From positions 1 through 31,601 of the forward strand of contig CAZOJY010000029.1 of assembly GCA_964580235.1 (NCBI GenBank): DNA of 31,601 nucleotides. Direction: 5' to 3'. Of this stretch, positions 8,363 to 17,157 are shown piece after piece. The notes below the pieces were generated by a model. That model ran no database searches and was not told the origin of the DNA. It saw only the letters and a list, made by a program, of their open reading frames with translations. A program made the translations under genes and the position numbers. Each line of letters starts with the position of its first letter. The stretch's first letter is position 1. The DNA is from G020348385 sp964580235 (GTDB taxonomy: Bacteria > Acidobacteriota > Aminicenantia > Aminicenantales > Aminicenantaceae).

Positions 8363-10399
8363 ATGAAACGTTTTCTTTTTTGCTTTTTATTTTTATCCTT
8401 TGCGATTCTTCAGCCAGCAACAGCGCAAGAGCTGAGTTTCGATTCCTACCACGATCCCAGTGCTGTGAATTCCCTGCTCAAATCCTGGAACTCAAAGTAT
8501 CCCCAGCTCACTAAAATCATCATCATCGGAAAAAGTGAGGGAAACACCGATCTACTCGTTCTTCGGATAGCCGCAAAAAATCAGGTGGACCCGGATTCCC
8601 GAACAGCCGTGTTCGTTTCGGCTAATCTGGAAGGGACGCATCTGGTAGGAACAGAGGCCGCCTTGATGCTCGCCCAAAAACTCCTGACAAAATACAATGC
8701 AGACGCAAAAATCACTCAACTTCTTAAGAATAGAACGGTCTATGTAGCCCCCTTGCTGAATCCTGACGCAGCCAAGCATTACTTTGCCGAAGTGCGGATT
8801 GAACGAACGACCAACAACAAACCCACCGACGATGATACAGACGGGCTCATGGATGAGGATGGCCCGGACGACTTGAACAAAGACGGCCAGATCACCCAGA
8901 TGAGAGTCAAGGATCCGGAAGGGAAATGGCTCCCCCACCCGAATGAATCCCGCTTAATGAAAAAAGCGGATCCGGCCAAGGGAGAAACAGGCGTTTATAA
9001 AATTTATACAGAAGGACTGGATAACGACGGAGATGGGGAATACAACGAAGACCCCCAAGGGGGAATCGCCATCAACAGGAATTTCCCGCATGATTTCGAA
9101 TACGGCATCAGGGCCGCCGGCCTCTGGCCTGTGAGTGCCAAAGAATCCATCGCCCTTTTGGATTTTCTTACAAAACAAACCAACATCGCTCTTGTCCTGA
9201 ATTTTTCGAGCGAAAACACGATCCTCAACCTTCAGCAGACAGGAAGGGCGCAAGCGGCCGGTGACAAGTTCAAAGTTCCCGCTCGTTTCGCCTCCTTCCT
9301 CGGACTGGACCCCGAACAAGAATTCACTATGCAGGAATTGATCGATTTATTAAAGAGCATGAATATAGGAGGAGGAATCGAAATCGACGAGAGCATCGTG
9401 GCCATGATCCTCGGATTAGGACCTGCCATGAATATCGACCAGCAGGATATGCCCATGATTCAAGCGATCCAAAAAGAATACAAAGATGCTCTCAAGAAAG
9501 CCAAACTGGAAGGCCTCGAAAAAAGAGCCAAAGGCGTGGGCAAAGGATCTTTTGCAGCCTACTGTTATTTCCAGTACGGAGTTCCTGTTTTCTCGACTGA
9601 TTTATGGAAAATCCCTGAACCGAAAAAGGAACCGGCCCAAGACGCCTTGACGGTAGATAAACTGAAATCCATGTCTTCGGAAGATTTTCTGGCATTGGAA
9701 GATGAAACAATCGCCGCCTTCCTGAAGGAACAAGGTGCCCCCGATAACTTCAAACCGGAGATGATTAAAAAGATGGTGGAGTCGGGCAAGGTCGATCCGG
9801 CAAAAATGGCCGAGATGATCGAAAAAATGCCCAAACAGGCAAAAACCGAGGAAGGAGAACACCCGGAAGCGTATATTCTCGACTGGTCGGATTCTGTTCT
9901 CGAAGGCGCGGGATTTGTCGATTGGCAGCCATATAAACACCCGACTCTAGGGGATGTGGAGATCGGCGGTTTTATTCCGTTCTTGAAGACAACGCCACCC
10001 CCCAGCTTGATGAAAGATACCCTCAAGTTCCACACGGATTTTTACATCGGCCTGATGGGGCGGCTGCCTGAAATGAAGATAAAAGAAAGCAAAGTGGAGG
10101 CACTGGGAAACAACCTGTACCAGGTGACCCTTTATCTAACAAATGATGGGTGGTTTCCCACATCCACAGCTCAAGGGAGGAGAGCAAGGACTGTCTGGCC
10201 AATCCGTGTGGAGCTTAAAACCACAGGCGGTCAGACAATATTCTCGGGACGAAAGGTCGTTACCATCCCGTTTATCAACGGCAGCGGTGATACCAAAAAA
10301 GCGGAATGGACCATTCAGGGCAAAAAAGGTTCAAAAATCACGATCACAGCCAAATCACCCCGATTAGGATCGGTGACGGCATCTGTGGTTTTGGAATAG
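8363..10399 (+). CDS. M14 carboxypeptidase-like protein with degenerate zinc site
   Basis: A 678-residue protein started at ATG 8363, because AAAGGAGGAATTT sits directly before it and a signal peptide (to about residue 24, ATAQE) follows. It aligns throughout with the next gene and keeps NRNF (substrate-binding region) and Asp-rich loops such as DDDTDGLMDEDG and DNDGDGEYNED, which look like calcium-binding repeats. Its active site is altered: the zinc motif HGNE is replaced by EGTH (E90, H93), the third His ligand by Ser (S282, NFSSEN), and the catalytic Glu position by Asp (D413, STDLW). It also has a 100-residue helical insertion around residues 300-410 and an acidic Met-Lys-rich stretch around 430-500. 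Probably a non-catalytic or binding partner of the downstream peptidase (13 bases away). Confidence 0.85.
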   Translation: MKRFLFCFLFLSFAILQPATAQELSFDSYHDPSAVNSLLKSWNSKYPQLTKIIIIGKSEGNTDLLVLRIAAKNQVDPDSRTAVFVSANLEGTHLVGTEAALMLAQKLLTKYNADAKITQLLKNRTVYVAPLLNPDAAKHYFAEVRIERTTNNKPTDDDTDGLMDEDGPDDLNKDGQITQMRVKDPEGKWLPHPNESRLMKKADPAKGETGVYKIYTEGLDNDGDGEYNEDPQGGIAINRNFPHDFEYGIRAAGLWPVSAKESIALLDFLTKQTNIALVLNFSSENTILNLQQTGRAQAAGDKFKVPARFASFLGLDPEQEFTMQELIDLLKSMNIGGGIEIDESIVAMILGLGPAMNIDQQDMPMIQAIQKEYKDALKKAKLEGLEKRAKGVGKGSFAAYCYFQYGVPVFSTDLWKIPEPKKEPAQDALTVDKLKSMSSEDFLALEDETIAAFLKEQGAPDNFKPEMIKKMVESGKVDPAKMAEMIEKMPKQAKTEEGEHPEAYILDWSDSVLEGAGFVDWQPYKHPTLGDVEIGGFIPFLKTTPPPSLMKDTLKFHTDFYIGLMGRLPEMKIKESKVEALGNNLYQVTLYLTNDGWFPTSTAQGRRARTVWPIRVELKTTGGQTIFSGRKVVTIPFINGSGDTKKAEWTIQGKKGSKITITAKSPRLGSVTASVVLE

Positions 10400-10412
10400 A
10401 GCGGAGGAGAGA

Positions 10413-12179
10413 ATGAAAAAATTCAAAATATTAAATTTCGGGATTGGAATGCTGCTGTGCTTGTCTCTAATATACCCAAAGATGCTATCCGCGCAGGAGG
10501 TCAAGCTTTCCTTTGATCATTTCTACGATCAAGAAGAACTGACCCAAACGCTCAGGGCTTTTGAAAAAGCTTATCCGCAGGTTGTGACCGTTAAATCCCT
10601 CGGCAAGACCTATCAAGGAAGAGACATTTGGGGCGTGATTCTCAACAATCCCAAGACCGGCCCAGCCGAACACAAGCCGGGCTATTACATCGACGGCAAT
10701 ATCCATGGCAACGAAATCCAGGGCACCGAAGTGGCAATTTACGCCATATGGTACCTGTTGAAAAATTATGGAAAGACTGAATTCGCCACCCGTCTTCTTG
10801 ACGAAAAAGCATTTTACATCATCCCAACGATGAATCCTGACAGTCGGGACCATTTCATCAACCGGGTGACAGACCCAAATTCTCCACGGACAGGCCTGAT
10901 TCCTTTTGACGATGACCGCGACGGCGTGGCGGACGAAGATGGGCCCGATGACCTGGATGGAGACGGTTCGATCACCATGATGCGCAAAAAAGATCCGAAC
11001 GGATACATGAGATCCCATCCGGATGATCCCCGGATCATGATTCCCGTGCGCCCGGGAGAAAAGGGCGAATACACGATGCTGGGCCAGGAAGGAATCGATA
11101 ACGACGGAGACGGATTGATCAACGAGGATCCCATGGGAGGCTATGACATGAACCGCAATTACGGCTACAACTGGCAGCCCAACTATGTCCAGATGGGCTC
11201 GGGGCCCTTTCCTTTCTGCTGGCCGGAGACAAAAGCTACTCGGGACTTCCTCCTGGCTCACCCAAATATCCTGGGAGCTCAAAACTTCCATAATTTCGGA
11301 GGCATGATCCTCGTGGGTCCAGGGGCTAACAACATGGGAGACTATCCGAGGGCCGATATGAACATCTATGATTACATCGGGAAAAATGGTGAGAAGATCC
11401 TTCCAGGATACCGGTATATAAAGATCTACAAAGATTTGTACACCGTATTCGGTGGAAGCATAGACTGGATCTACAGCGTTCTGGGGATCTACACGTACAG
11501 CAACGAGTTGGATCTTGATCCATTCGACTATCTTTCTCAGATGTTAGGCACACAAAATGAGGAAGAAGATGAAGATCTGGCAAGATTGCGTTCTTACCAG
11601 CAGATGCTCAATGAAATGACCTATTATGATCTGGTTCTGATGGGAGAACAGTACACCGACTGGAAGCCCTATGATCATCCTCTCTATGGGAAAATCGAAA
11701 TCGGGGGAGTGAAAAAATTCGGGCAGCGTGTGCCTCCGCTATTCAGGCTTGCCGAGACATGCCACCGCAACGCAGCCTTCTGCCTCTACCATGCCGACCA
11801 GCTCCCCCGGCTGTCCTTCGATGAGGTGAATGTCAAAAAACTGGAAAAAGATCTGTATCAAGTCGATGTGGCCATTAAAAACTCTCGGGTCACTCCGACC
11901 ATTTCATTCGTCGCACAGCAGAAAAAGCTGCATAGGGGGGACCGCTTCCAGATCGACGGCAACAATGTCAAATTGCTGGCTGCCGGCCGCCTGACGGACA
12001 AATACAGAGGCATCACGCAGAAGATCAAAACGCGTCAAAATTTCATCTGGGTTAAATCTGGGATACCGAGCTTCGGCCGTGTTGTCTACCGCCTGCTGGT
12101 ACAAGGTAAAGGAGAAGTAAGACTTGTCTATGATTCTCTCAAGGGAGGATATTACACGACCACAGCAAATCTGCAGTAG
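10413..12179 (+). CDS. Secreted M14 zinc carboxypeptidase
   Basis: A 588-residue protein with a signal peptide ending LSAQE near residue 28 and a GGAGGAGAG site before ATG. Canonical M14 residues are present: H98 and E101 in NIHGNEIQGTE, H293 in QNFHNFGG, and the catalytic Glu E365 in YSNELD. NRNYGYNW supplies the substrate-binding Asn-Arg. Between the first two zinc ligands and the third lies an Asp-rich insertion (DDDRDGVADEDGPDD, DNDGDGLINED) resembling thrombospondin type 3 calcium repeats. The enzyme should remove C-terminal residues from peptides outside the cytoplasm. It forms an operon with the degenerate paralogue upstream and ends 12 bases from the convergent repeat protein. Confidence 0.9.
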   Translation: MKKFKILNFGIGMLLCLSLIYPKMLSAQEVKLSFDHFYDQEELTQTLRAFEKAYPQVVTVKSLGKTYQGRDIWGVILNNPKTGPAEHKPGYYIDGNIHGNEIQGTEVAIYAIWYLLKNYGKTEFATRLLDEKAFYIIPTMNPDSRDHFINRVTDPNSPRTGLIPFDDDRDGVADEDGPDDLDGDGSITMMRKKDPNGYMRSHPDDPRIMIPVRPGEKGEYTMLGQEGIDNDGDGLINEDPMGGYDMNRNYGYNWQPNYVQMGSGPFPFCWPETKATRDFLLAHPNILGAQNFHNFGGMILVGPGANNMGDYPRADMNIYDYIGKNGEKILPGYRYIKIYKDLYTVFGGSIDWIYSVLGIYTYSNELDLDPFDYLSQMLGTQNEEEDEDLARLRSYQQMLNEMTYYDLVLMGEQYTDWKPYDHPLYGKIEIGGVKKFGQRVPPLFRLAETCHRNAAFCLYHADQLPRLSFDEVNVKKLEKDLYQVDVAIKNSRVTPTISFVAQQKKLHRGDRFQIDGNNVKLLAAGRLTDKYRGITQKIKTRQNFIWVKSGIPSFGRVVYRLLVQGKGEVRLVYDSLKGGYYTTTANLQ

Positions 12180-12191
12180 AAAAAGACTCGA

Positions 12192-12899
12192 CTATTTGAT
12201 GACTTTTCCTTTGACGTTCTGAATGTTGACGCTGCCGCTCCCGTCATCTTTGATGATGACGTCTCCTCCGACACCGTCGATGGTGATAGAGCCAGAGCCG
12301 TCGCTCACTTTGACGTTTTCACCGATATCACTGACATCTATCGTACCGGATCCGTCATCAACTGTTACACTCCCTGTCACATCTCTCACATCGATTGTCC
12401 CTGAACCGTCGTCGATGTCCACATCTCCTCGGATGTCACGGACGGTGATCCCACCTGATCCATCATCGATCTGGATATTTCCGCTAATCTGGGCGATCGT
12501 CAACTCACCCGAGCCGTCGTCGACTTCCACATTCATACTGTTGGGCACTCTGACAGTCAGGTTGATCACGCGTGTTCTGAAATTCATTCTGGGGAAATGA
12601 TTTTTGAACATGCTGACCAGAACTGCCTGGTTCCCCTGCTTTTTCAGTTCGAGTTTGATATTGTCTTTGACATATCCCTCGATGTCCTTTTCGCTTTTTC
12701 CCTTCACGATGATCTCTGCTTCCACTTTGATACTTTTCATGGCTTCATCGCCAGTCACATGCAGAAAACCTGAGCCACAATCGACGACAAGTTTGTCGAT
12801 TCCATCTGCTGACAGGTTCAAGCTTTCCTTTTTTTCAAAAGAAAAGGCCAGCAGGACACAAAAGAGAGACAGGACAAGAATTGATATTTTTGTTTTCAC
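12192..12899 (-). CDS. DUF4097-like beta-helix protein with DGSG repeats
   Basis: A 235-residue protein with a signal peptide (residues 1-20). From about residue 125 to the end it has at least five copies of an 18-residue unit beginning DDGSG (for example DDGSGTIDVRDVTGSVTV), which predicts a regular right-handed beta-helix with one turn per unit. This pattern is typical of DUF4097 and related putative adhesin or cell-envelope proteins of unknown role. The start codon is GTG at 12899, with AGGAGG eight bases upstream; the ATG just before it leads at once to a stop. It is transcribed away from the GH127 gene across a 126-base shared upstream region. Confidence 0.8.
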   Translation of the reverse strand: MKTKISILVLSLFCVLLAFSFEKKESLNLSADGIDKLVVDCGSGFLHVTGDEAMKSIKVEAEIIVKGKSEKDIEGYVKDNIKLELKKQGNQAVLVSMFKNHFPRMNFRTRVINLTVRVPNSMNVEVDDGSGELTIAQISGNIQIDDGSGGITVRDIRGDVDIDDGSGTIDVRDVTGSVTVDDGSGTIDVSDIGENVKVSDGSGSITIDGVGGDVIIKDDGSGSVNIQNVKGKVIK

Positions 12900-13025
12900 C
12901 TCACATTCCTCCTTTGAACATTCTGTAGTATTTTTGATCCTCTCTCTTATAGACGTAACGTGTTCAAAAAAAGTTTATGGTTTTCAAAAATTATTGAATT
13001 TGATAGATTTGAAACGGAGGGACAG

Positions 13026-15068
13026 ATGAAATATATTTGGATAATTTTCGTTCTAATCTCAGCTTCTGTTTTTCTGGTATTCAGGACGACAGACAACAAA
13101 CTGGAATATGAATCCAGCTTGATGACGGTGAAAAAACCTCCAGAAGCTGGCGAAAATCAACATTACATCTCAAACCGCGCTCCCCTGCTTCCAGCTCCTC
13201 TTGTCAAGCTCCCGATCGGAAGTATCAAACCCAAAGGCTGGCTTCTGAGTCAGTTGCAATTGATGCGGGAGGGATTCACAGGACGCCTCCCCGAGCTGAG
13301 CAAATTCCTTCAGCCGGACAGCGGCTGGCTTACTCTGGAAGGACGCGGATGGGAAGAAATGCCCTACTGGCTTAAGGGTTTTGGGGATTTGGGGTATATC
13401 CTCAAGGATGAGCAGATCAGGGATGAATCCATGAAGTGGATCGATGCCATTTTTTCCAGCCAGGATTCCGACGGATATTTCGGGCCTCCTGAGAACAAAC
13501 TCAATCATGACCTTTGGCCAAACATGGTCGTTCTCTTTATCTTGCAGAGTCTGTATGAAGCCACAGGAGACGAGCGCGTTATTCCCTTTATGACCACTTA
13601 TTTCCGTTATCAATACGCACTTCCGGAGGAACATTTGCTGCCTGGAAGCTGGCAGAAACTACGCGGAGGCGACAACCTGGAAAGCGTTTACTGGCTGTAC
13701 AACAGGACAGGAGACACGTTCCTTCTGGACCTAGGTGAGAGGATTTTCAGACGGACATCTGACTGGACCTCCCCCATTCTCACCCCCGATAGAGATAAGA
13801 ATTGGGAGCCGAGTTCTTTTTACCACGGGGTGAACATCAGCATGGGATTCCGCCAGCCAGGCGTGTATTATCAGCAGTCCAAGGATAAAAAGTATATCGA
13901 GGCAGTTGAGAGGAATTATAAGATGATCATGGATGAGTACGGTCAGCAGCCCGGAGGCATGTTTAACGCCGATGAGAACATCCGCCCTGGATACATCGAC
14001 CCCAGGTATGCGGCAGAGACATGCTCAATGGTGGAATCGATGTATTCCAATGAGTTGCTGTTGAAGATCACGGGGTATACGCGGTATGCAGACCGGGCTG
14101 AAGACATCGCATTCAATTCACTTCCAGCCTCGATGACGCCTGACTTAAAAGCCCTGCACTATCTTACCGCAGCGAATCTTATCTCCTGCGATAGCAGTGA
14201 TGCACATGATTACGAGAACTCTGGCACAATGGTCTCCTATGACCCTTGGAGGTACCGATGCTGCCAGCACAACGTGGCCTTTGGCTGGCCCTATTATGCC
14301 GAGCATCTATGGATGGCCACTCTGGACAATGGCCTGGCGGCTGTCCTGTATTCTGCTTCAGAAGTGACCGCCATCGTGGCTGAGGGCACAGAAGTGCGTA
14401 TTTCAGAGGATACAGGTTATCCTTTTGATGGGCAGGCAAATTTCACGCTTTGGACAGAAAAGCCCGCAGAGTTTCCGCTCTATCTGCGTATACCGGAATG
14501 GTGTCAAAATGCCCAAATTTCCATAAACGGAAGCACTGTGGAAGTCCAATTCCAACCTGGCCGTTTCGCTGTGATTAAACGCAAATGGCAGAATGCCGAT
14601 CAAATCAGGCTCGAACTCCCGATGGAAATCGAGGTTAAAACCTGGGAAAAAATTGGAGGTGCTGTATCTGTCAAACGAGGACCCCTTTGGTATTCTCTCA
14701 AAATTGAGGAAAAATGGAAGCGCTATGGGGGAACGGATGAGTGGCCGGCCTATGAGATTTTCCCGGATTCTCCTTGGAACTACGGATTGTTGGTCGATTC
14801 TGAACGTCCTGTGGAATTCATTTCTTTCAGCAGTCAAAAACCCCTTGATTATCAGCCTTTTACACCGGAAAATGCCCCGGTTGTGCTAAAAGCCAAGGCA
14901 AAAAGGATCCCAGAATGGCAGGTTGATGGAAAAATGGTCGCCAAAGTCCCTCCCAGCCCTGTAAAATCCGGTCTTTCAGTCGAGGAGATCACTCTGATCC
15001 CGATGGGCTGTGCCCGCCTCCGCCTCTCCGTTTTTCCCAAAATAAAGACAGGAACTCTCCAACGCTGA
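13026..15068 (+). CDS. GH127-family glycosidase (beta-L-arabinofuranosidase type)
   Basis: A 680-residue protein started at ATG 13026 with ACGGAGGGACAG upstream; an N-terminal hydrophobic segment (residues 3-18) suggests export or membrane anchoring. An alpha/alpha-barrel domain (residues 60-440) is followed by beta domains. The GH127 zinc/Cys catalytic set is visible: E331 and C333 (AAETC) and C412-C413 (YRCCQHN), matching Glu-Cys and Cys-Cys in HypBA1, where one Cys is the nucleophile and three Cys plus Glu hold zinc. Substrate is probably beta-L-arabinofuranoside on plant or glycoprotein glycans, but GH127 relatives (former DUF1680) also act on other sugars. Confidence 0.88.
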   Translation: MKYIWIIFVLISASVFLVFRTTDNKLEYESSLMTVKKPPEAGENQHYISNRAPLLPAPLVKLPIGSIKPKGWLLSQLQLMREGFTGRLPELSKFLQPDSGWLTLEGRGWEEMPYWLKGFGDLGYILKDEQIRDESMKWIDAIFSSQDSDGYFGPPENKLNHDLWPNMVVLFILQSLYEATGDERVIPFMTTYFRYQYALPEEHLLPGSWQKLRGGDNLESVYWLYNRTGDTFLLDLGERIFRRTSDWTSPILTPDRDKNWEPSSFYHGVNISMGFRQPGVYYQQSKDKKYIEAVERNYKMIMDEYGQQPGGMFNADENIRPGYIDPRYAAETCSMVESMYSNELLLKITGYTRYADRAEDIAFNSLPASMTPDLKALHYLTAANLISCDSSDAHDYENSGTMVSYDPWRYRCCQHNVAFGWPYYAEHLWMATLDNGLAAVLYSASEVTAIVAEGTEVRISEDTGYPFDGQANFTLWTEKPAEFPLYLRIPEWCQNAQISINGSTVEVQFQPGRFAVIKRKWQNADQIRLELPMEIEVKTWEKIGGAVSVKRGPLWYSLKIEEKWKRYGGTDEWPAYEIFPDSPWNYGLLVDSERPVEFISFSSQKPLDYQPFTPENAPVVLKAKAKRIPEWQVDGKMVAKVPPSPVKSGLSVEEITLIPMGCARLRLSVFPKIKTGTLQR

Positions 15069-15223
15069 TCGTGTTTCCTTGGCCGGGCTAGATTTAAACC
15101 TGGGGAATCCTTCATTTGATCTTCAAGAAAAATAATCCTGAATTTCCTTATTTGAAGTTGTAGCTCCTGTCATTATGGTTTCATAAAGATGGAGGAAAAC
15201 TAGATTTTTAGTCTCTGCCTATT

Positions 15224-15949
15224 TTACATTAGGAGTATCTGGAGCGGAGATGCGGCGTACGACAGGTCTGCGATACTCTCGACGACGGCAAGGTCATGGG
15301 AGATGAATAAAATGGTCAAGTTCTCGGTCCTCTGCAGCCTGAGCAAAATGTTGATGATCTGGGCCTGCACTGAAACATCGAGGGCAGATACTGGCTCCTC
15401 AGCCACGATAAAATCCGGTTCCATGGACAGGGCCCCGGCAATGGAAATGCGCTGCCGCTGACCTCCGCTGAATTCATGGGGATACCGATAAATGAAATAG
15501 GCTTCCATTCCCACTTTGGCAAGAAGCTCTATTACACGTGATGTGACCTTTTTCGCTGGTACCATCTTGTGAAACAGCAGAGGCTCGGCGATGATCTGCT
15601 TGATCTGCAAACGTGGATTCAAGGTCGCACGGAAATCATGGGGTGTGAGCCTCAAGATATCCTGTCCTTCGAAGTAAACCTCGCCTTCGGTGAGCTCGAT
15701 CAACCTGAGGACCGATCTCCCCAGAGTCGTTTCCCCGCTCCCCGATTCCCCCACAAGACCCAAAACCTGACCGCGCTTGATCTCGAATTCTACATCATCG
15801 ACAGCTTTAGCTTCCATCCGAGCTGCTGCAAGAAACCCAACTGGCCAAAATCCTCCCTTTCCTCCACGACTCTTCCATTCTCGAAACGGACGATGGGTTA
15901 TTGTCAAATGTTGTGGAGTGGGCGTATCCTTTCTAAACAACGACCTCAA
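15224..15949 (-). pseudogene. Dead OppF/DppF-type peptide ABC transporter ATPase
   Basis: The open frame resembles the second ATPase of oligopeptide ABC importers: KAVDDVEFEIKRG, the signature FSGGQRQRISIAGAL, VSALDVSVQAQI and ISHDLAVVESIAD. Several key parts are broken. The Walker A lysine is Glu (GESGSGETT, residue 73). The Walker B segment reads VAEEP rather than VADEP. The Q-loop segment normally found between the Walker A region and LNPR is absent (LTPHDFRATLNPR). After SIAD the reading leaves the family sequence and stops, without the C-terminal peptide-transporter domain. No other opp/dpp genes are nearby. I read it as a decaying fragment beside an insertion-sequence scar. Confidence 0.75.
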
Positions 15950-15988
15950 GCCAAGCTTTATCTATTCTCCTTCTATATTTCCTTAATT

Positions 15989-16614
15989 TCACAAAGCAAC
16001 CGCTTCGGTATACTGCTGATTCGCTGGTGAGGTTTTCTCTTCCAATTCGCCATCTATGAAGATTCTCTCCTGTAAAACGAGAGAAATCATATTATATCCT
16101 TTCAGTCTCTTCCACCTCTGCTGTGCTTCCTTGGCCAGCTTGAATACCATCGTCATGGTGGCGGTGCGTGAACCACATCCTTTGATCCGTCTTGTCCTCA
16201 TACGGACCGTGGCAAATGTCGATTCTATCGGGTTGATCGTCCGGATATGAATCCAATGGATATCCCTCTCAGGTATAAGGCAGGAATCAAATTATCGATA
16301 CTCGGGATCCGGCGTAAATACGGAGGCAGTATCGTGGAAGCAAAAAACTCTGCACCGTTTTTCCTCAACTTCCGATCATCCACCCGCGGCTGCTTCACTC
16401 GAATCAGCCCCAGGCCCGTCAGTATCTCCCGTTCAGGTAGAGAGCCGTTCCTTACTGCCAACCGATGCCCCCTCTCATCCCTCTTGAATTGATTCTTTAC
16501 AACGTATTCTTCTGCTTCATTCTCTATGGCAGACTGTAGCATCTTCCTTGCGCCTTCCCTTAAGAGTTCCTCCAGGAGTGACTTTGGTGAAATTTCGGAG
16601 TGAAATATCTTTAA
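15989..16614 (-). mobile_element. IS256-family transposase remnant, internally deleted and frameshifted
   Basis: Two pieces of one transposase remain. The N-terminal part (about 16614-16230) reads LLEELLREGARKMLQSAIEN and on to LIPALYLRGISIG. The C-terminal part (about 16245-15989), in another frame, reads INPIESTFATVRMRTRRIKG and ends HLL-free at EAVAL. In intact IS256-type transposases of about 400 residues the central region with two catalytic Asp lies between these blocks; here it is gone, so the element cannot move on its own. I could not identify terminal inverted repeats or a target duplication. It sits directly after the stop of the winged-helix gene and before the OppF pseudogene. 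Confidence 0.8.
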
Positions 16615-16624
16615 AATCCATTTT

Positions 16625-16954
16625 TTAGAGAGGTTTTCCTGTTCTGCGAGGTCTCAGGCGTGGGAAGTAAAATTTTCTCACTTCATCTTCCGGAAGAAAC
16701 ATCATGGCTTTTTTGAGGAGTGCCTCCAGCTCCTTTTTAAAAGGATAGCGAGGATTGAACCCGAACAATCTCACCCTCCCCTTCAACCGGCTGTACAAGA
16801 TCCCGTGGCTTTCAAGGTTCAACAACTGGTTCTGGACCGTATTGAGATTGAACTGGAATGTGCGCGCGATTTCTCTGGCGTATCCATCTCCATGGGAATA
16901 CAGGAAAAAAAGTATCTTTTCCTTTTTTTCTGACTCAAAAAGCGCTTCCAACAT
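16625..16954 (-). CDS. Winged-helix transcriptional regulator
   Basis: A 109-residue protein with a winged helix-turn-helix at about residues 8-75: LFFLYSHGDGYAREIAR, then the recognition helix FQFNLNTVQNQLLNLESHG, then the wing SRLKGRVRLFGFNPRYPF. The basic tail PRLRPRRTGKPL matches the usual end of this family of small regulators, so the gene appears complete. I recall relatives preceding nucleotidyltransferase-like genes; no such gene follows here, only the IS256 remnant. An AAAGGAGATATAGGAG site precedes ATG. A strong promoter overlapped by a palindrome lies immediately upstream, so the protein probably represses its own synthesis. Confidence 0.82.
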   Translation of the reverse strand: MLEALFESEKKEKILFFLYSHGDGYAREIARTFQFNLNTVQNQLLNLESHGILYSRLKGRVRLFGFNPRYPFKKELEALLKKAMMFLPEDEVRKFYFPRLRPRRTGKPL

Positions 16955-16983
16955 CTCCTATATCTCCTTTAGAGCTATGAATT

Positions 16984-17027
16984 ATAGACTGACGATATTG
17001 GTCAAATGACCAATGCAGTCAGTATAT
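16984..17027. promoter_or_regulatory. Long palindromic operator, probably of the winged-helix regulator
   Basis: The core 16997-17014 is a perfect inverted repeat, ATTGGTCA-AA-TGACCAAT. It is flanked by ACTGAC (16988-16993) and GTCAGT (17018-17023), again inverted, and by ATA/TAT ends, giving a 44-base near-palindrome with only a few mismatches per arm. It begins inside the -10 box of the regulator's promoter and covers the expected transcription start, which is the position of a repressor site. That the neighbouring regulator binds it is inference. Confidence 0.7.
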
Positions 17028-17051
17028 TACAGCAAAAAATATATTTGTCAA
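17024..17051 (-). promoter_or_regulatory. Sigma-70-type promoter of the winged-helix gene
   Basis: On the minus strand TTGACA (17051-17046) is followed after 16 bases by TAATAT (17029-17024), both near or at consensus. Transcription would start near 17017, about 60 bases before the ATG at 16954, inside the palindromic operator. This is the best promoter match I found by eye in the window. Confidence 0.75.
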
Positions 17052-17157
17052 GCTCCCCTTATTCCTCCTCTTCGAACTAATTCTGAATTTGCACGAATAT
17101 GATGGGTGGGAGAAGAATATCAAGGAAAACAGAGCGTGTCAAAATATCGATCTGAGA

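Noticed and set aside
10485..11291. 268-codon open frame on the minus strand inside the M14 gene
   Set aside because: It lies opposite the canonical M14 catalytic domain and has no family resemblance or ribosome site.
12220..12530. Periodic 54-base repeats that could suggest a CRISPR-like array
   Set aside because: The period is a multiple of three, the units code for DGSG repeats, and there are no unique spacers.
15989..16954. Toxin-antitoxin module with the winged-helix protein as antitoxin
   Set aside because: No partner gene is visible; the adjacent DNA is an IS256 remnant.
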